64,000 bases of DNA from Jackrogersella multiformis (GCA_902806575.1 CADCXD010000001.1:4712001-4776000), one strand, 5' to 3'; counted from the first letter of the stretch, positions 34,168 through 46,401 are shown. Numbers and translations: made by a program. Notes: generated from the letters alone by a model not told the origin.

Positions 34168-36363
34168 ATGGCGAGCTACAATCCTCCGCTCAGCCTCTCA
34201 GGAAGAAGGGCCAGTCTCTTAAACTGTGGCGAGGAGTTGACTTTAGACACAACGAGTGCTGGATCCATCATTGTAAATCAGAGAATGGACAAGATGATCC
34301 AGCAGCCGAGGCCGAGAGGTCCGCCTACGCCTAGCATGAGCACACCCGCCCCCGATTTCGACCAGCAAGTTACGGGATCTCCCCCGCCACCTCCTACGCC
34401 TGCGGCCTCGCCAGGTCCGACGGATGCGCAACCCGACTGGAGCGACGCTGCCGACGACGAGGACTTCTTCCTCGCTCATGTGCGTCAACATTTTAAGACT
34501 TGTTCGGGGCCGCAGAGGAATCGGATTCTCGCTGACTTGCTGAATATGTGCACGACTCAGCAGCTTAGCTTCGTACATCAATTTGTGAGCCCTCTGTTAA
34601 AGAAGGATCCTTTCACCAGTTTACCAGACGAATTATGTTTGAGGATATTATCGTTCATCGACGATCCGCAGGTGCTCGCGCGAGCTTCGCAGGTATCTAG
34701 AAGGTGGAGGGATCTCTTGAGCGACGATGTAACATGGAAGAACCTTTGCGTCAAGCACGATTATGGTCGTCGACTTTCCGAAGTTTCGTATGGAATACCG
34801 CCATATGCAGCAGCGACTAGGCCCGGCGTTTTGCCCCTATCCGATCCCGAATACACCCACAGCTTTCCCGGGGCCATTCCGGGTCCCTCTTCATTTCATA
34901 TGTCATCTCGCAGCTTCGATAGCTTTTCGGAAGGCTCGTCAGCCGTTGGACGACCGAAACTTCGATCGTACAAATCTCACTTCAAGCAAAGATACCTCGT
35001 CGAATCGGCATGGAGGACCGGTGGGCGCAACACCACGCGAACCATCACTCAAGATGGCAGGGTTGTGACTAGCTTGCATTTAACCCCAAAGTATATCGTT
35101 GTCGCCCTCGATAATGCGAGAATCCACATCTTCGATCGGGAAGGCAATGCCCTTCGCACTCTCCAGGGTCACATTATGGGAGTTTGGGCCATGGTTCCAT
35201 GGGAGGATATTCTGGTCAGCGGTGGATGCGACCGCGATGTACGAGTATGGGATATGACGACTGGGTATGACTGATTCTCCTGGTTTCCGTGGACTTGTAG
35301 CTGACCGTAACAATAGGAGATGCCTATACACTCTGCGCGGCCATACATCGACGGTCCGTTGCCTTAAGATGTCAGACGAAAACACGGCGATATCTGGCTC
35401 GCGAGATACTACCTTGCGAGTTTGGGACATCAGGCAAGGGGTTTGCCGGAACGTTCTCGTCGGGCACCAAGCCAGTGTGAGGTGCCTAGAGATCAAGGGC
35501 GACATCGTCGTCTCTGGGAGCTACGACGCGACCGCTAAGATATGGAGTATCTCTGAAGGCAGGTGTCTCCATACTCTTACTGGCCACTTCAGCCAGATAT
35601 ATGCCATTGCATTCGATGGCCACAGGGTTATCACCGGGAGTCTTGACACCAGCGTCCGTGTTTGGGATGCCCATACAGGGTGAGTATCGACGTACTTCAC
35701 ATCGTTAAAGCAACTGCTGATTCATGTAACAGAGAAGCTATTGCCGTTCTTCAGGGCCATACTTCCCTAGTAGGACAGTTACAACTACGCGACAACACGC
35801 TCGTCACAGGAGGTTCGGACGGCTCAGTCAGGGTTTGGTCTCTTGAGAAGATGTGCCCGATCCACCGACTAGCAGCGCATGACAATAGCGTTACTAGCCT
35901 CCAGTTCGATGACACTCGTGTTGTAAGCGGCGGTAGCGACGGCAGAGTCAAAGTTTGGGACGTAAAGACGGGCCACCTCGTACGGGAGCTCATCACCGCT
36001 GAGTCTGTTTGGAGGGTGGTCTTCGAGGACGAGAAATGCGTCGCAGTTGCGAATAGGGGAAGTAGAGTCATGATGGAGGTAAGACCGCCGCTCAAATCGA
36101 TTCGCCTGAACTTTGCTTGCTGACATAAAAACTAGGTCTGGTCGTTCTCACCTCCTGAGGACGCATTCTGCGAAAGGCCGCTTTCTTTACCGCAGAAGCT
36201 CGCCGAGCCATCACCAACTAGACCTCTAACAGGTGATTTCCGTCGCTCCGCACTTGGCCTACCCGGCTCGGACGAAGACCCCAGCAGCAAGGATGTTGAC
36301 ATGAGCGACGCGGGCCCGTCGACGGCGCCACTTGTCGGAAACACGACGTTCTTCCACGACTGA
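34168..36363 (+). CDS. F-box/WD40 substrate receptor of an SCF ubiquitin ligase (Cdc4/FBXW7-like)
   Basis: Such proteins bind Skp1 through the F-box and phosphodegrons through a WD40 propeller, sending targets for ubiquitination. Exons 34168-35264, 35317-35679, 35733-36078 and 36136-36363 give 677 aa. After a Pro-rich, disordered N-terminus comes QRNRILADLLNMCTTQQLSF, then an F-box (about residues 148-192; FTSLPDELCLRILSFIDD, SRRWRDLLSDDVTWKNLC). Eight WD40 blades follow from about 285 to 640, for example SGSRDTTLRVWDIRQG and SGSYDATAKIWSISEG. Eight blades and the F-box arrangement favour the Cdc4/FBXW7 group, which includes Neurospora FWD-1, the FREQUENCY-degrading receptor. Exact orthology to Cdc4 versus FWD-1 is not settled. 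The tail ends TAPLVGNTTFFHD. Confidence 0.9.
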
Positions 36364-37800
36364 GATTGTCGTATCTATACGTGACACCCTACATCATCGG
36401 CATGATATCTCCTCTGTCCCTAGCTTTTCTGCTATTTTTGATACGCCACAGTTCAGTACTGGGACAGTACTCTAAAGTATTGCATCGTCTGGGCGTTGAA
36501 GCATGGTGGCATTTATATATGTAAGCATCGGGTGCACCCACCATTTAGTGGTGCGGACGAGTAGGTGGGTGGGGGAAGGGAGTGAGTGGCGCAATTCATC
36601 GGGGGGCTTGCTTTTTTTTTTAATCTTTGGCTTTGGAAGGCAAGTTTGAAAACACTCGGTTGAATCTTGGCTTTGAGAGGCGCTACAGACCGGGAGGCGG
36701 GAGAGACGGGCATCCGTCGATTCGCCCACTTCCACTCCATAGGAAAGGTATTCATCAGGCTGCGCGCGGAGGGTGTATTATTGAAGACCATTATACCAGC
36801 AGGGAGACCCACATGTGTATATGCCGAGACGGAATGACGATAGGCATTCAGAATACATACAACAAGGTCGACTTCGCTTAGGGGTGGATATCTGATATTC
36901 CGGAACGAGTCGACCCGCCGTGTCAATCCGAGAGGAGCTGTTTGTTAGCAATTTGGTATATCCGCCAGCTTAATGCGCAGTGACTCCTTCCTTACCTTGC
37001 GTCTTTATGGTCGTGTAATGAGTAGACACCTAGGTGTATATAGGTAGGAAGGCTAGTATGAGTATGCATAGTTCGTAAGGTTATGGCTAAGACGTAGGAA
37101 TCTAGGTAGGCGGGTTGGTAGATACGCTTGCTGAAGTATGCAGCGAAATGAATACCGAGATAGGTTATATATGTATGTAGTATAAATAACTTGCAAGAGA
37201 GCCAGCAATATAGTCTGGTGCTCGTCTCGCTGTATCTACTCAGATCCACTCGTTCGATCTTTGTGTATCCATCCACTCACGTCGCATGCGAGAGCAGATA
37301 AACTGTCGTGGGCCGCCCCCACCCCCATCGAGCCTCGCAAGGCAAGGGAATATTTCAGGTCATCGTAGCTCTCTCAGGTCTAGCCTTAGGTAGTCGGAGC
37401 AATAACGTGCGTGGAAAGTCGGAGAGCCCGATCTTAGGTCCCTAGGGAAGCAGGTATCTAGGTTATATATGTCCATATGTGCCGGCGACTCGTGAATGGT
37501 AGATTTATGTCTGTACTTTTGTGCCTATCTAGGTACCTAAGGTATTGTGAGGTTAACCTCGACACTGGAAAGGGGGTGGGTAGGTCAAGACACATCTATT
37601 CCGGTGGAATTACCGTCTCTTCTCCACAATCGCGCAAGACGTGGAAGTCGTGAGATATGGCACGGCATGGCAGTTCGGTTCAGGGCAGGTCAAGTCCAGG
37701 GGTACGCGGTAGGAGTTCTGCTCATGTTCTCAATTCAGACGTAGACGTAACGTAGGTATGTACTCCGAGATATGTAAAATGGCACGCATATACACCCCAT
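36364..37800. other. Convergent intergenic region
   Basis: 1.4 kb between two convergent genes, holding their 3' regions. It contains an 11-T run near 36,611-36,621 and scattered ctaggta strings near 37,020-37,540. No gene is supported; open frames here are short and without domains. Confidence 0.5.
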
Positions 37801-39105
37801 CTACCGCCTCACAAAAAAGCCTCTCTTCCCACCCGCACCCACACTCACGCCTGCCACGCGCTTCCTCCGCAACAAGCTCTCCTTGGAAGCGCGCGCGTTT
37901 TTCTGAGCGCGCGGGGCCAGCTTCAAGTCGGCACGGTCGGGCAGGACGCGGTAGCGCGCAGCGCCGACGATTTGGTCGCGCGGCGGCCGGCGCTTCGCCT
38001 CGTCGTCGTCGTCGAAGGTGATTTTGCGGGGCTTCTCGAGGGCGCGCCTCTTCAGGGGCGTTTCGCCATCGTCGGCTTCGTTTTCGCTCGACGAGTCGGT
38101 CAGGAGCTCGGGCGGCAGCACGGTCGGCACGCGGAACTTCTGGGCGCGGCGCCGGCCCCCGGCCGTCACGGCGGTCTCGACTTCCGCGACGCCGTCCTCG
38201 CTGGAGCCGCGCGGGCCGCCCGCGGAGGCTTTCTGGTGCACTTGGACTGTGTCGCGGGCGCGCTTGCGGCGCTCTGCTTGCTGCTTGTAGAGGTTGTCTT
38301 TGTCTTGGCGCTTGCGCTTTAGGGAGGCGGCTTGTCTGTGTGGTTGGGTTAGTACTGGAAGTCCGTGTGGAGAGGCGGGGGTATAGGGGTGGGAAGGGAG
38401 AAAGAGAGAGAGAGACAGGGAGAGAGCTTACTTCTCGGCGGCCTCCGAAGCAGCCTGAGTCGCTTTATGTACTTCATTGGCGGCGGCCTGCGTTGACACG
38501 GCTTCGGGCGCAGCATCATCGTCATCGTCACTACCCTCTTCTTCGTTTTCTGCTTGCTTATTGTCCATCTGCGCCGCGGCAGCAGCGACGAACTTCTCTA
38601 CGTCGTCGTCATCGCCGAAGACGAAGTGCTTGCCCTTGGGTTTGGGGATAGGCGTCGGTTCGGGCTCGATGGATGGCGAGGCTCGCTTCTGACTCGCCTC
38701 GTCCTCCAGCTGTTTCGAGGCACTCGAGGGCTCAGCGTCGGGCTCCGACTCTAACGCCCCCTCTACATCTTGCGAATCGGGAACCGCGCTGGAATGGGGC
38801 CCCTCAGGTCTTGTGCTGCTGGGTATAGGTATTTCCACCTCGATGTGCGTCTTCCGTCCGGTGGTGGTGGTCTCATCTTCTCTGGTGCGCACGGCTAGTC
38901 TCTGTCGCTTGGGGCTTATTGGTTCCGTATTCAGAGGTGCACCGTCATGATCGTTGTCGTCGCCGTTATCGTCGTCCCCGATGGATTTTCGTTTCCCACT
39001 ACCACTAGGCGAGACTGGCTCTTCTTGTAGGGGTGCATCGGGCATCTTCACTACATCTACAATCTTCTCGAGGTCGTTCGCACTCCCTCTCGTGAGTGGA
39101 TCCAT
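37801..39105 (-). CDS. UTP16: U3 snoRNA-associated protein, UTP16-like (18S rRNA processing)
   Basis: Predicted nucleolar protein of the U3 snoRNP/small-subunit processome needed for early 18S rRNA cleavage. Exons 39105-38432 and 38335-37801 give 402 aa. The 96 nt intron (GTAAGC donor, cacacag acceptor) contains a gagaga-rich tract. The N-terminal two thirds are low-complexity and acidic with nuclear-localisation-like KRK and SPKRQR. HFVFGDDDDVEKFVAAAAA follows near residue 180. The C-terminal third has a basic coiled stretch (LKRKRQDKDNLYKQQAERRK) followed by AQKFRVPTVLPPELLTDSSS and KRRALEKPRKITFDDDDEAK, which resemble the U3_snoRNA_assoc family. The identification rests on that C-terminal pattern from memory, so it is moderately secure. 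It is divergent from the unrecognised gene at 39,693. Confidence 0.75.
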
Positions 39106-39692
39106 GACGAGTACCTAGGTAGTAATCAATGGTGTCGAAATGGGAGGGAGGGATGAGTACTTCGAAATGTATTTTAAGTGGGATGTTTTGTTTCTTTTGT
39201 AGATCTCGCAACTTTTTTAAATTCATTTGAACCTTTTTTATTATTTGTTGATCGATAAGATAAACAAGCTCTGATAGGTGAATAAGATATATCGAAATCT
39301 GATAGGCCAATAACCCCACCTGTACCCCGTTAAAATGACAGGGGTAAATCTTCGGAGTTATGGATTACCTCAGTTCTATAGAATCTTCATTACTTCATCT
39401 ATAATACCAAATTGCATCTTCATAGGTATTAATGTTGGAATAAATTCAAGAGGTACGATCAATTAATTATGAAATACTATATTCGATAACATAAGTTAGG
39501 GGTATTCATATCTTATCAAAAGATCCGTGGGCAATCATGCTGTTCAAGCTTCAATGAACAACCTCACTTATACAACCACTTATACAACCACTTACCTAGG
39601 TATACAACCAACCTCACTCGCCCCTATATAAGATGACCGAAACTAGTTCAGAAATAGTCTGAGCAGTCTCACCCTATACACCCGGAAATAAA
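39106..39692. promoter_or_regulatory. Divergent promoter with a TATA box
   Basis: TATATAAG at 39,625-39,632 lies 61 bases before the ATG at 39,693, so the plus-strand gene probably has a short leader. TACCTAGGTA occurs at 39,112 and 39,593. A tatacaaccac repeat (three imperfect copies) spans about 39,569-39,610. The middle (39,150-39,500) is AT-rich. Confidence 0.55.
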
Positions 39693-40784
39693 ATGAGACC
39701 TTTCCTCGCCTTCCGACCCCGGAATATTCCCCGGGGAGCAAGCACCAGAACCCCCGTGAAGGTCATCCATTATTCAAAATTCGTCGGAGGACCTCACCGG
39801 AACACCTTCGCAGAAGTCCGCTTCGCCTTCTCCGACGTGCCTCCCCTGAGTTTCTGGGTCCAGCACGCCCGTTTGCCTCTCGTAGTTGACAACGAGGTAT
39901 CCGCTACCGAGTGTCTATCAGCATGCCAGCAGTACGCCGCCCTCGCCCTCGAGGACAAGCCCGACTGGCGGCAACGCTTCCTATCCCATGCCCCTACCAC
40001 CACTACAGCTCCGAGAACGCCAAGCGGAAGCACTAACACCACCATCCCCCTATCCACGCTGCACTATGCAGCCATAATGCTTATGCAGACCCCGTCGGGC
40101 AACAACGGACACATCGCGACACACATCCTGCACACAGGCGTGCAGCTCAACTTCCCCCCGTCGATCCTCTCCACAGTGCGGCTCGCCCTCAAGACCTCCA
40201 AGACCTCCCGGCCTCAATTCGCAGCGGCCATGGCGGCACTCGAAAGGCTAGCCTCTCCCTCATCCCCATCCCCATCCTCATCCTCATCCTCCACCCCCGA
40301 CACATCCTACTACCGCGCCGACGCCCTCACGCTCCTCGGCCTCCTCGCCGCCGCCGCCAAGACGGCCAACGGCGACGCCCGGGCGCTGCAGCTCCTCGCG
40401 TCGGCGACGAAGGCCGCGCGCTCCTCCCCGCACCCGCCATCGTCGTGGCAGTGGCGCGCGGCCGCGGTGCTGGCGCAGACGCGGATCCGCGCGCGCCGCG
40501 GTGAGCCGGAGGTGGCGCGGGCGCTGCTGCGGGGGCACGTGGACGCGCTGGACAGCGCCGAGGCCTGCCTGTGGCTCGCGGTGCTGCTGCCGGAGGGCGA
40601 CCCGCAGCGCGCCTCCCTGCTGCGGCGCGCCGCCGTCAGCGGCAGCGAGCTCGCCGCCAGGGAGATGGCGCGGGTCGGGGCGGCCGAGGCCGAGGAGGAC
40701 GGGCTGGGCGAGGCCGAGAGGAGGCTCAGGAAGGCGGTGGCGGATGAGTGGGCGGGGATTGCCGGGGACAAGGCGTTGGTGTGA
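39693..40784 (+). CDS. Unrecognised protein, 363 aa, with an alanine-rich helical (TPR/Sel1-like) C-terminal half
   Basis: I do not recognise a family. It is a single uninterrupted exon. The first 20 residues are basic and lack acidic residues (RPFLAFRPRNIPRGASTRTP), so a mitochondrial presequence is possible. Residues about 25-110 contain FVGGPHRNTFAEVRFAFSD and a Cys/Tyr-containing helix (CLSACQQYAALALEDK). A Ser/Pro repeat (about residues 189-206; cat cat-type tcctcatcc DNA at 40,259-40,295) separates it from an Ala/Leu/Arg-rich half with helix pairs such as ACLWLAVLLPEGDPQRASLL and RRAAVSGSELAAREMARVG that look like Sel1/TPR repeats. GC content climbs steeply after 40,300. It has its own TATA box, which supports expression. 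Function is unknown. Confidence 0.7.
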   Translation: MRPFLAFRPRNIPRGASTRTPVKVIHYSKFVGGPHRNTFAEVRFAFSDVPPLSFWVQHARLPLVVDNEVSATECLSACQQYAALALEDKPDWRQRFLSHAPTTTTAPRTPSGSTNTTIPLSTLHYAAIMLMQTPSGNNGHIATHILHTGVQLNFPPSILSTVRLALKTSKTSRPQFAAAMAALERLASPSSPSPSSSSSSTPDTSYYRADALTLLGLLAAAAKTANGDARALQLLASATKAARSSPHPPSSWQWRAAAVLAQTRIRARRGEPEVARALLRGHVDALDSAEACLWLAVLLPEGDPQRASLLRRAAVSGSELAAREMARVGAAEAEEDGLGEAERRLRKAVADEWAGIAGDKALV

Positions 40785-42204
40785 TGGGGAGGAGGGCGAG
40801 GTCGGGGGTGTATGCCTGCCGAGGTAACTAAGTTACCTAGAAAAGAATAGGAGAGGAGTGTATGGGCCTCCTGTACGGGTACGGGAAACGGATCGGTTGT
40901 GGTATATGTCAGGTATCTACATACCTACCTAACTAGCTATGTACATCGAATATAAAGGGGCTTCGAGACAACCTAACTAGGGAGGCAGGGTAAATCAAAA
41001 GGAATCTAGGTAGTATATAGTTACTACTACTACTACTACTACACTTACTATTGCGGTGAGTTGTGACAGGTAACTATGTAATATATCTATATACTTGTGT
41101 ATTTTATTCTATCAATATTACAGCGAAATATCGAAATATACAGCTACCTACGGTAAGTAATCTCACTAATAAGGTAAGTACCTAGGTAGTGATATAGTAT
41201 ACAATACCTAGGGATAATATCATCTATCTATATTTCCACCTGCTGTCCCAATCTACCAGGTACCCACCGTACCCCTATTCGAAATAGCAAATTCGATAGT
41301 CAACTCCTTTAATCTACTCCACTTGGCCTATGGATACGCTTCCAAGAGCCGCTATCTCCTAGTACCCATTTTGTCGTCGTCATCCTTGCAGCAGTCTTCG
41401 TCGTTCCATGATCGCTTCGTTTTCGTTTCTGCACTCAACTACGACGAACGCACGACTGCCTACGATGATAAACGTAACAGACAAGCATATATATTCTCAC
41501 CAGCAAGACTAAGAAGACTTTCATATAAATACATCACTGTAATCTTCAAACTCGTTCAGATTAATAGAACAATCGGTACATAAATTCGCCAGCCGGATTC
41601 CTCCGCGGTTGGCTTTTCTTCATAAACTGGACGGTACAAGTCGCTAATATACAACACGCTTTGCTCCGAAACGGCCGCCGAATCCCCTGCCTCCTCTTAA
41701 GCAATACTTAAAATGTAGCGCAGTTCCTGTCGATGGTTAAAACCATCGGCCGACCAACCCTTGGCCCCCGCGGATCCATCCTCCCCAAGACACCGAAACA
41801 TTTCCAATGGATAGGTATCTACCGTAAAACAAGAATAAATCCCTCTATCTGAGGCCGCTTTTTCCCGCTGAGCAACGAAAACCAGGCGCTAATATAAAGC
41901 ATACGTAGTAGAGTGCTGATAGGGTCGCTCACTGTAGTTTACCCAACAAAATCCGAAATGGTATCTTTAGGTCGTAAGAAACTTGACTGTGGGTCAAAGC
42001 CAAGAGCTCGAGTGGTTCGAGTTGCGAACAAATAGAAAGGCAGATAGCGAAACAGAACTGAAAAACTGGTGTATAGAGAAGTCGCAGATCAAGTAAAATA
42101 GTCGTTCAAAACATGGTCCCGTAGAGGTCGTTGTTCTATCTGGATGCCAAGGGCTCCAGGGATAGACGGATGTGTAAGGAGAGATGAGAAATTAAATATT
42201 TCAA
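40785..42204. other. Convergent intergenic region
   Basis: 1.4 kb of 3' sequence between the unrecognised gene and the scaffold gene. It holds a (TAC)n microsatellite at 41,022-41,042 and TACCTAGGTA at 41,179. An 86-codon frame at 41,323-41,583 has no domain and is not called. Confidence 0.5.
41022..41042. repeat. (TAC)7 microsatellite
   Basis: Seven perfect tac triplets in non-coding DNA. Confidence 0.9.
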
Positions 42205-45200
42205 TCACGGCTCCTCGATAATCCCTTCGCCTCCGGCTTCTTCTCTCCATTCACGGCTCTTATCTGTTAACTTCTTAACACCACTAACACGCCCGGCCCA
42301 TAGACTCTCAATTGGTGTTCGGAATGTAAACGCTCGCTGGCTGCTAATAACGCCGATTGCCTGCAGGACAGCCTTGCGACTATCACGGCCGAAGACTGCC
42401 GGGTGGCTGATCCATTCGAGGCTCGCCTCCAGTTCGGAATCCAGTGCGGCGACTGTGCCCACGTCGATGCCGTTCGCATTTGCTAGCCCTAAGCCATCGT
42501 TCGACCGGGTCCTTGGGAGCGGTGGCGGGAAACCATTGAGACCTGAATGAGCCGAGGCGGTTGGTGACGGGGTATGTTTCCGGTCTGGCGTAATCGATAT
42601 CGGAGAGCCATCCGATCCCGGCTGAGGAGTTGATGGGTTTGATTTGCTATTAGGTAGTGGTGGCAGAGGAACAGGCGGAAGACCGCCTTTGCCTAATCCC
42701 TTCAGGATCGAGCGGGTTTCGTTCAGGAGGGTATTTGCGCGGTCGTGCTGGCCTCGCGAGACTAGCGTTAATGCCCTGGTGAGCATGTCGGAAGTGAGGA
42801 GTTCCATCCGTCGTTGCACAATATGAGGATGAGGCGGAATTGGCGGGTTGTTCTGCCATGTCGAAGTCTTCTTTGAGTTGCCAGGGGCCGGCAGCATGGT
42901 GATGGCAAGCAAGGATGGCCTAGGAAGGTGCATCATAGTCCCATCCCTTAGTATGTCACCCCAGGCAAGATCTGCCTGAATTAGTGGTAACTCTTCTACC
43001 GAAATAGTTCTCTGATCATCGTGCTCTACCGGCCCACCTAGGGCTTCCAAGCCAGATACGATCGTCTCCCATGGATCTTGAGGTAGCTGCTCTTGGGATG
43101 AATTGTCGGGAGTGATGACCAGTTGAACTAGGATGTCTCGTTTATCGCCGAACCTGAGGTCGCCGAGGGAAGCTTCTGCATCGCGACCCGTGGCGCGCTT
43201 GGTGATCTGCAATGCTCCGCTGATTTTGTGGAATCGAGCAGGAGAGCCTTCTGGAAGTTTGAGCTTGAGCTTTACGTTTTGGTGAGACAACGACTGTATC
43301 GATCCTAGGCATCCGGCTAGACATTCGCGTAGCATCATCCAGTCCTTGACATAGGTGTATGACGCCTTAGTCCGCGAAGATAGTTCGATCATGGTATCTG
43401 GCTTGTGGGTCATTCCAAGACCGAATGAGTGAATTGCGATCCTAGATTCCATTAGTATCTTGGCTATAATATTAGGGATAATATGAACCGGCTTACTTGG
43501 CGGCTTCCGCCCGTGAAACAACAAAGTCAACGCTATCAGCATCGGATGTCGAAGCGTCGCTAATAAGCATGATCGTCGCGATGGGGTTGTTATACTTGCG
43601 TTGCATCAGTAGATCCATGGCGACGTTCGCACCTTCGACGACATCCGCACGATGGCTCTTCTGTCCCACGGGTTTGATCGAGGCTAGAATGTTATTCCAT
43701 CCATGCCATGCCTTGGTAGTCATGCCCACGATCGGCACGCCGCCTCCACCCGAGCCGAACGTAACAAGGCCCATGCGGTCTCGCTCGCCGAGATTATGGA
43801 CCATGAACTTCAGAGCATCCCTAACCAGATTTATCTTGACGCCTTGCATCGAAGACGAGATAGGCACCACCACAACTACATCAATAGGCACGTGGACTGA
43901 TGAGAGGAGTGGGCTTTTAACCAGGCTCGTGTACTCGGTAGGGGCTGTAGTGACAGACTTGGGTCCGTACGAAGACGCAACCGACGGGACCCGCTGAACC
44001 CTGCGCACTCTACCCCATTCATCTTCCTCGTTTTCTGATGTCTCGTTGCGTTCATAGTTTGGACTCTGAATTGGAGATCCCTCAACAGCGTTGAGGTCAA
44101 GGAGGGCCTGCTGCCAAAGTTTCAGCAGATTTCGGTTATCGAAACGCAGATGGAACTGTGGGAGCTCAGCGACCGAGAGGCTGAGCGTCAAAATATTCTC
44201 ATCTACTGCAGCAGAAAACAATTAGCTCTAGTCCTTTGTCTTGTAGATAAGGTCACATACTCGTACCAGTTTCTGAGACCTCATTAAGATGCTTCTTGAT
44301 GAGGATAGAGCCCTTTAAGGTACAACGTGTCGCTTTCCGCGGCATTCCGTTTTCGTCCCATTGTTGTTGCGGTGCAGGTGGCAGATTTTTCTTCTCTTTG
44401 ACGCAAATAAGCATCTCAGCAAAGAGATAACATTCAAGTTCCTGCCACGAAACCTTGTCCTTGCCTACTCGCAGGGTACCATAGAGGCGAAGCTTTCCGA
44501 ATCTATAATCTGTTAGCTTCCGGTGCTGGGAAATATTACAAGACAATTACGCACCTATTGAAATCTAGCCCGTGCCAATTATCAACCCGAACCCGCAGGT
44601 TTTCAGTCATCTCCTCTAGCACTTCTGGTGCTTCATACGGATAGAAACGTGGCTGCGAACTCCTCGCCGGCGACGGGGGCCTTTGCGCAAAGGCATCCTC
44701 TATGCGCATCTGAGGCGCTGGGTTCACTATCCCGATGTCTTCAGGATCCGGTTTCCATTTGTTGTCTAGTACTTCTATCGTGACAAGGCACGTCAGGGTC
44801 TGCTGCTGTCTCGAACGAGTTATGGTGGGAAATTCGGATCGAACGGCAACTGAGGGAGGTGGGATTGGATTGCGTGCCATAGCTCGAGGACTACCTGGTG
44901 TCGCCTCCATAGCTTGGACATCATAGTCGTGTCGGCGCGGCGGTCCGCTCTGGGTTGTCTCAGGATAACCTGTCGAGGAAGCAACACCCGTCGCTTCACT
45001 GTCGCTACGGCCGTGTCTGTGCGCGGCCGCATAGCGGTCCGACCCGGCTGTCTCCCGGCTGTCTCGGAGGCTCCCTCGGGCTGCACTCTCGCGACCATTG
45101 CTAGGAGGCAAACTCCTATTGTTAGACTCGCCGCTAGGCGGTCGACCACCCTGGCTTTCCCATGGTTCCCTCGGAGTTGATGTGGTTAGCGACCTGCTAT

Positions 45201-46032
45201 CGCTGGCAGATACCGATCGCACCATGCTTGATATTCTCTCTGTGACGAGGACTAAGGTTAATATGCGCTGGACCAAAGGCTGTGGGGTTTAGTCTTACCG
45301 ATATCGAGAACGTTGCCTCCGCGGCTCGTGTCTAGGTGCAAAGGCGCATTGCATGATGGGCAGTATTGCGACTCAAATTCGCGTATGAACTCGTAGAAGC
45401 ATGCTTCGTGGGAGACGTGCGAACACGAAAACTGCAGAATTCTCTCGCCACGAAGTGTGTGTTCCAACGGCTCCTCGCACACGACGCACTCGCTTCCTAC
45501 AAACGTCCTCTCCCTCCGCGTGCGACTTCTCTCCGCATTCATCATGCCTGACATGCCACCCTGGCGTACGGTATCTCTAGAAGCAGAAGAGCTCACGGAA
45601 GCAGCAGAGCGATGCGATGGCGCTCGCTGCGGTATCGGCGGCGGACGAAATGTGGCCGCGGTTATCGAATGATCTGGTGATAAGAAACAATCAGCCTGCA
45701 ATTGCGCAATAGCGAGGCACGGCGGTGTATACAACGGGCCGTGTAGTGGGGAGATGCCAATGACAGCTCTAGCCTGAGTGAACACTGGGGGGAGGGGAAT
45801 GGGGAAGAGAAGGAGAAGGGGACTTACTCTTCTCAGGATAGGATGGAGCGCTATGCAAACTATTCCAATCGTCCTCTTTTCTCCGCAGAGAACGCAGAGA
45901 CCGCGACTCAGTCCCAGGTTTCAATCGGCTCAACTCGAACAAGCTCGAAAACTGGCCGTCGCGAAAACTGTGGTCCTTTGAACTGCTAGAGCCAGAAAAT
46001 CCGTGTGTTTTGGACGAAGATCGACTAAACAT
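42205..46032 (-). CDS. RING-PH-VWA protein with the architecture of the Far1/Ste5 MAPK scaffolds
   Basis: In yeast, Ste5 and Far1 tether pheromone-pathway components to G-beta-gamma at the membrane. Exons 46032-45828, 45673-45299, 45251-44555, 44502-44261, 44205-43497 and 43441-42205 sum to 3465 nt, 1154 aa, every junction in phase. A RING-H2 lies at about residues 129-178 (CVVCEEPL, CSHVSHEAC, CPSC). A Ser/Pro/Arg-rich stretch follows. Then comes a PH-like domain, about 405-540, beginning RFGKLRLYGTLRVGKDKVSW and ending in FDNRNLLKLWQQALLDLNA. A VWA domain (about 608-800; IDVVVVVPISSSM, IATIMLISDAST, IAIHSFGLGMTHKPDTM) has Pro where MIDAS has Asp, so metal binding is doubtful. The rest is a conserved C-terminal extension with a Pro/Ser tract. 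The scaffold role is inferred from architecture only. Confidence 0.85.
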
Positions 46033-46401
46033 GAGCGACGTATGTGCGTGTAAATCTCTAAGTGGGTAGGTTTATAGTATATTGTATGTTGTATATGGTA
46101 TGTGGTATACAAATGTGGTATACAATGAGAAAGTAGATAGATTAGGATTCGGCGAGGGGTGATTGCGTCAAAGAGCTGATGTGTATAGTTCGACGGTGCC
46201 GTTTTTGGGTGGCTGTAACAATCGGCTTGCTTATGACTGTTTCAAGTTGGTGGTAGTCGTTATCCTTGTATGCCTTGTAGGTCTTGGGAGTTGGGATGGC
46301 TGAACAATGTCGTCGGCGCATGTGTATATGCAGATAACAAGACTTCTGGAACTAATCAATTCCAAGTTTGTCAAAGTCGGGTTGAATATCCAGATCGTTA
46401 G

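Noticed and set aside
41323..41583. 86-codon frame in the convergent spacer
   Set aside because: No similarity to any recognised family, low-complexity Ser run, and located where 3' untranslated regions are expected.
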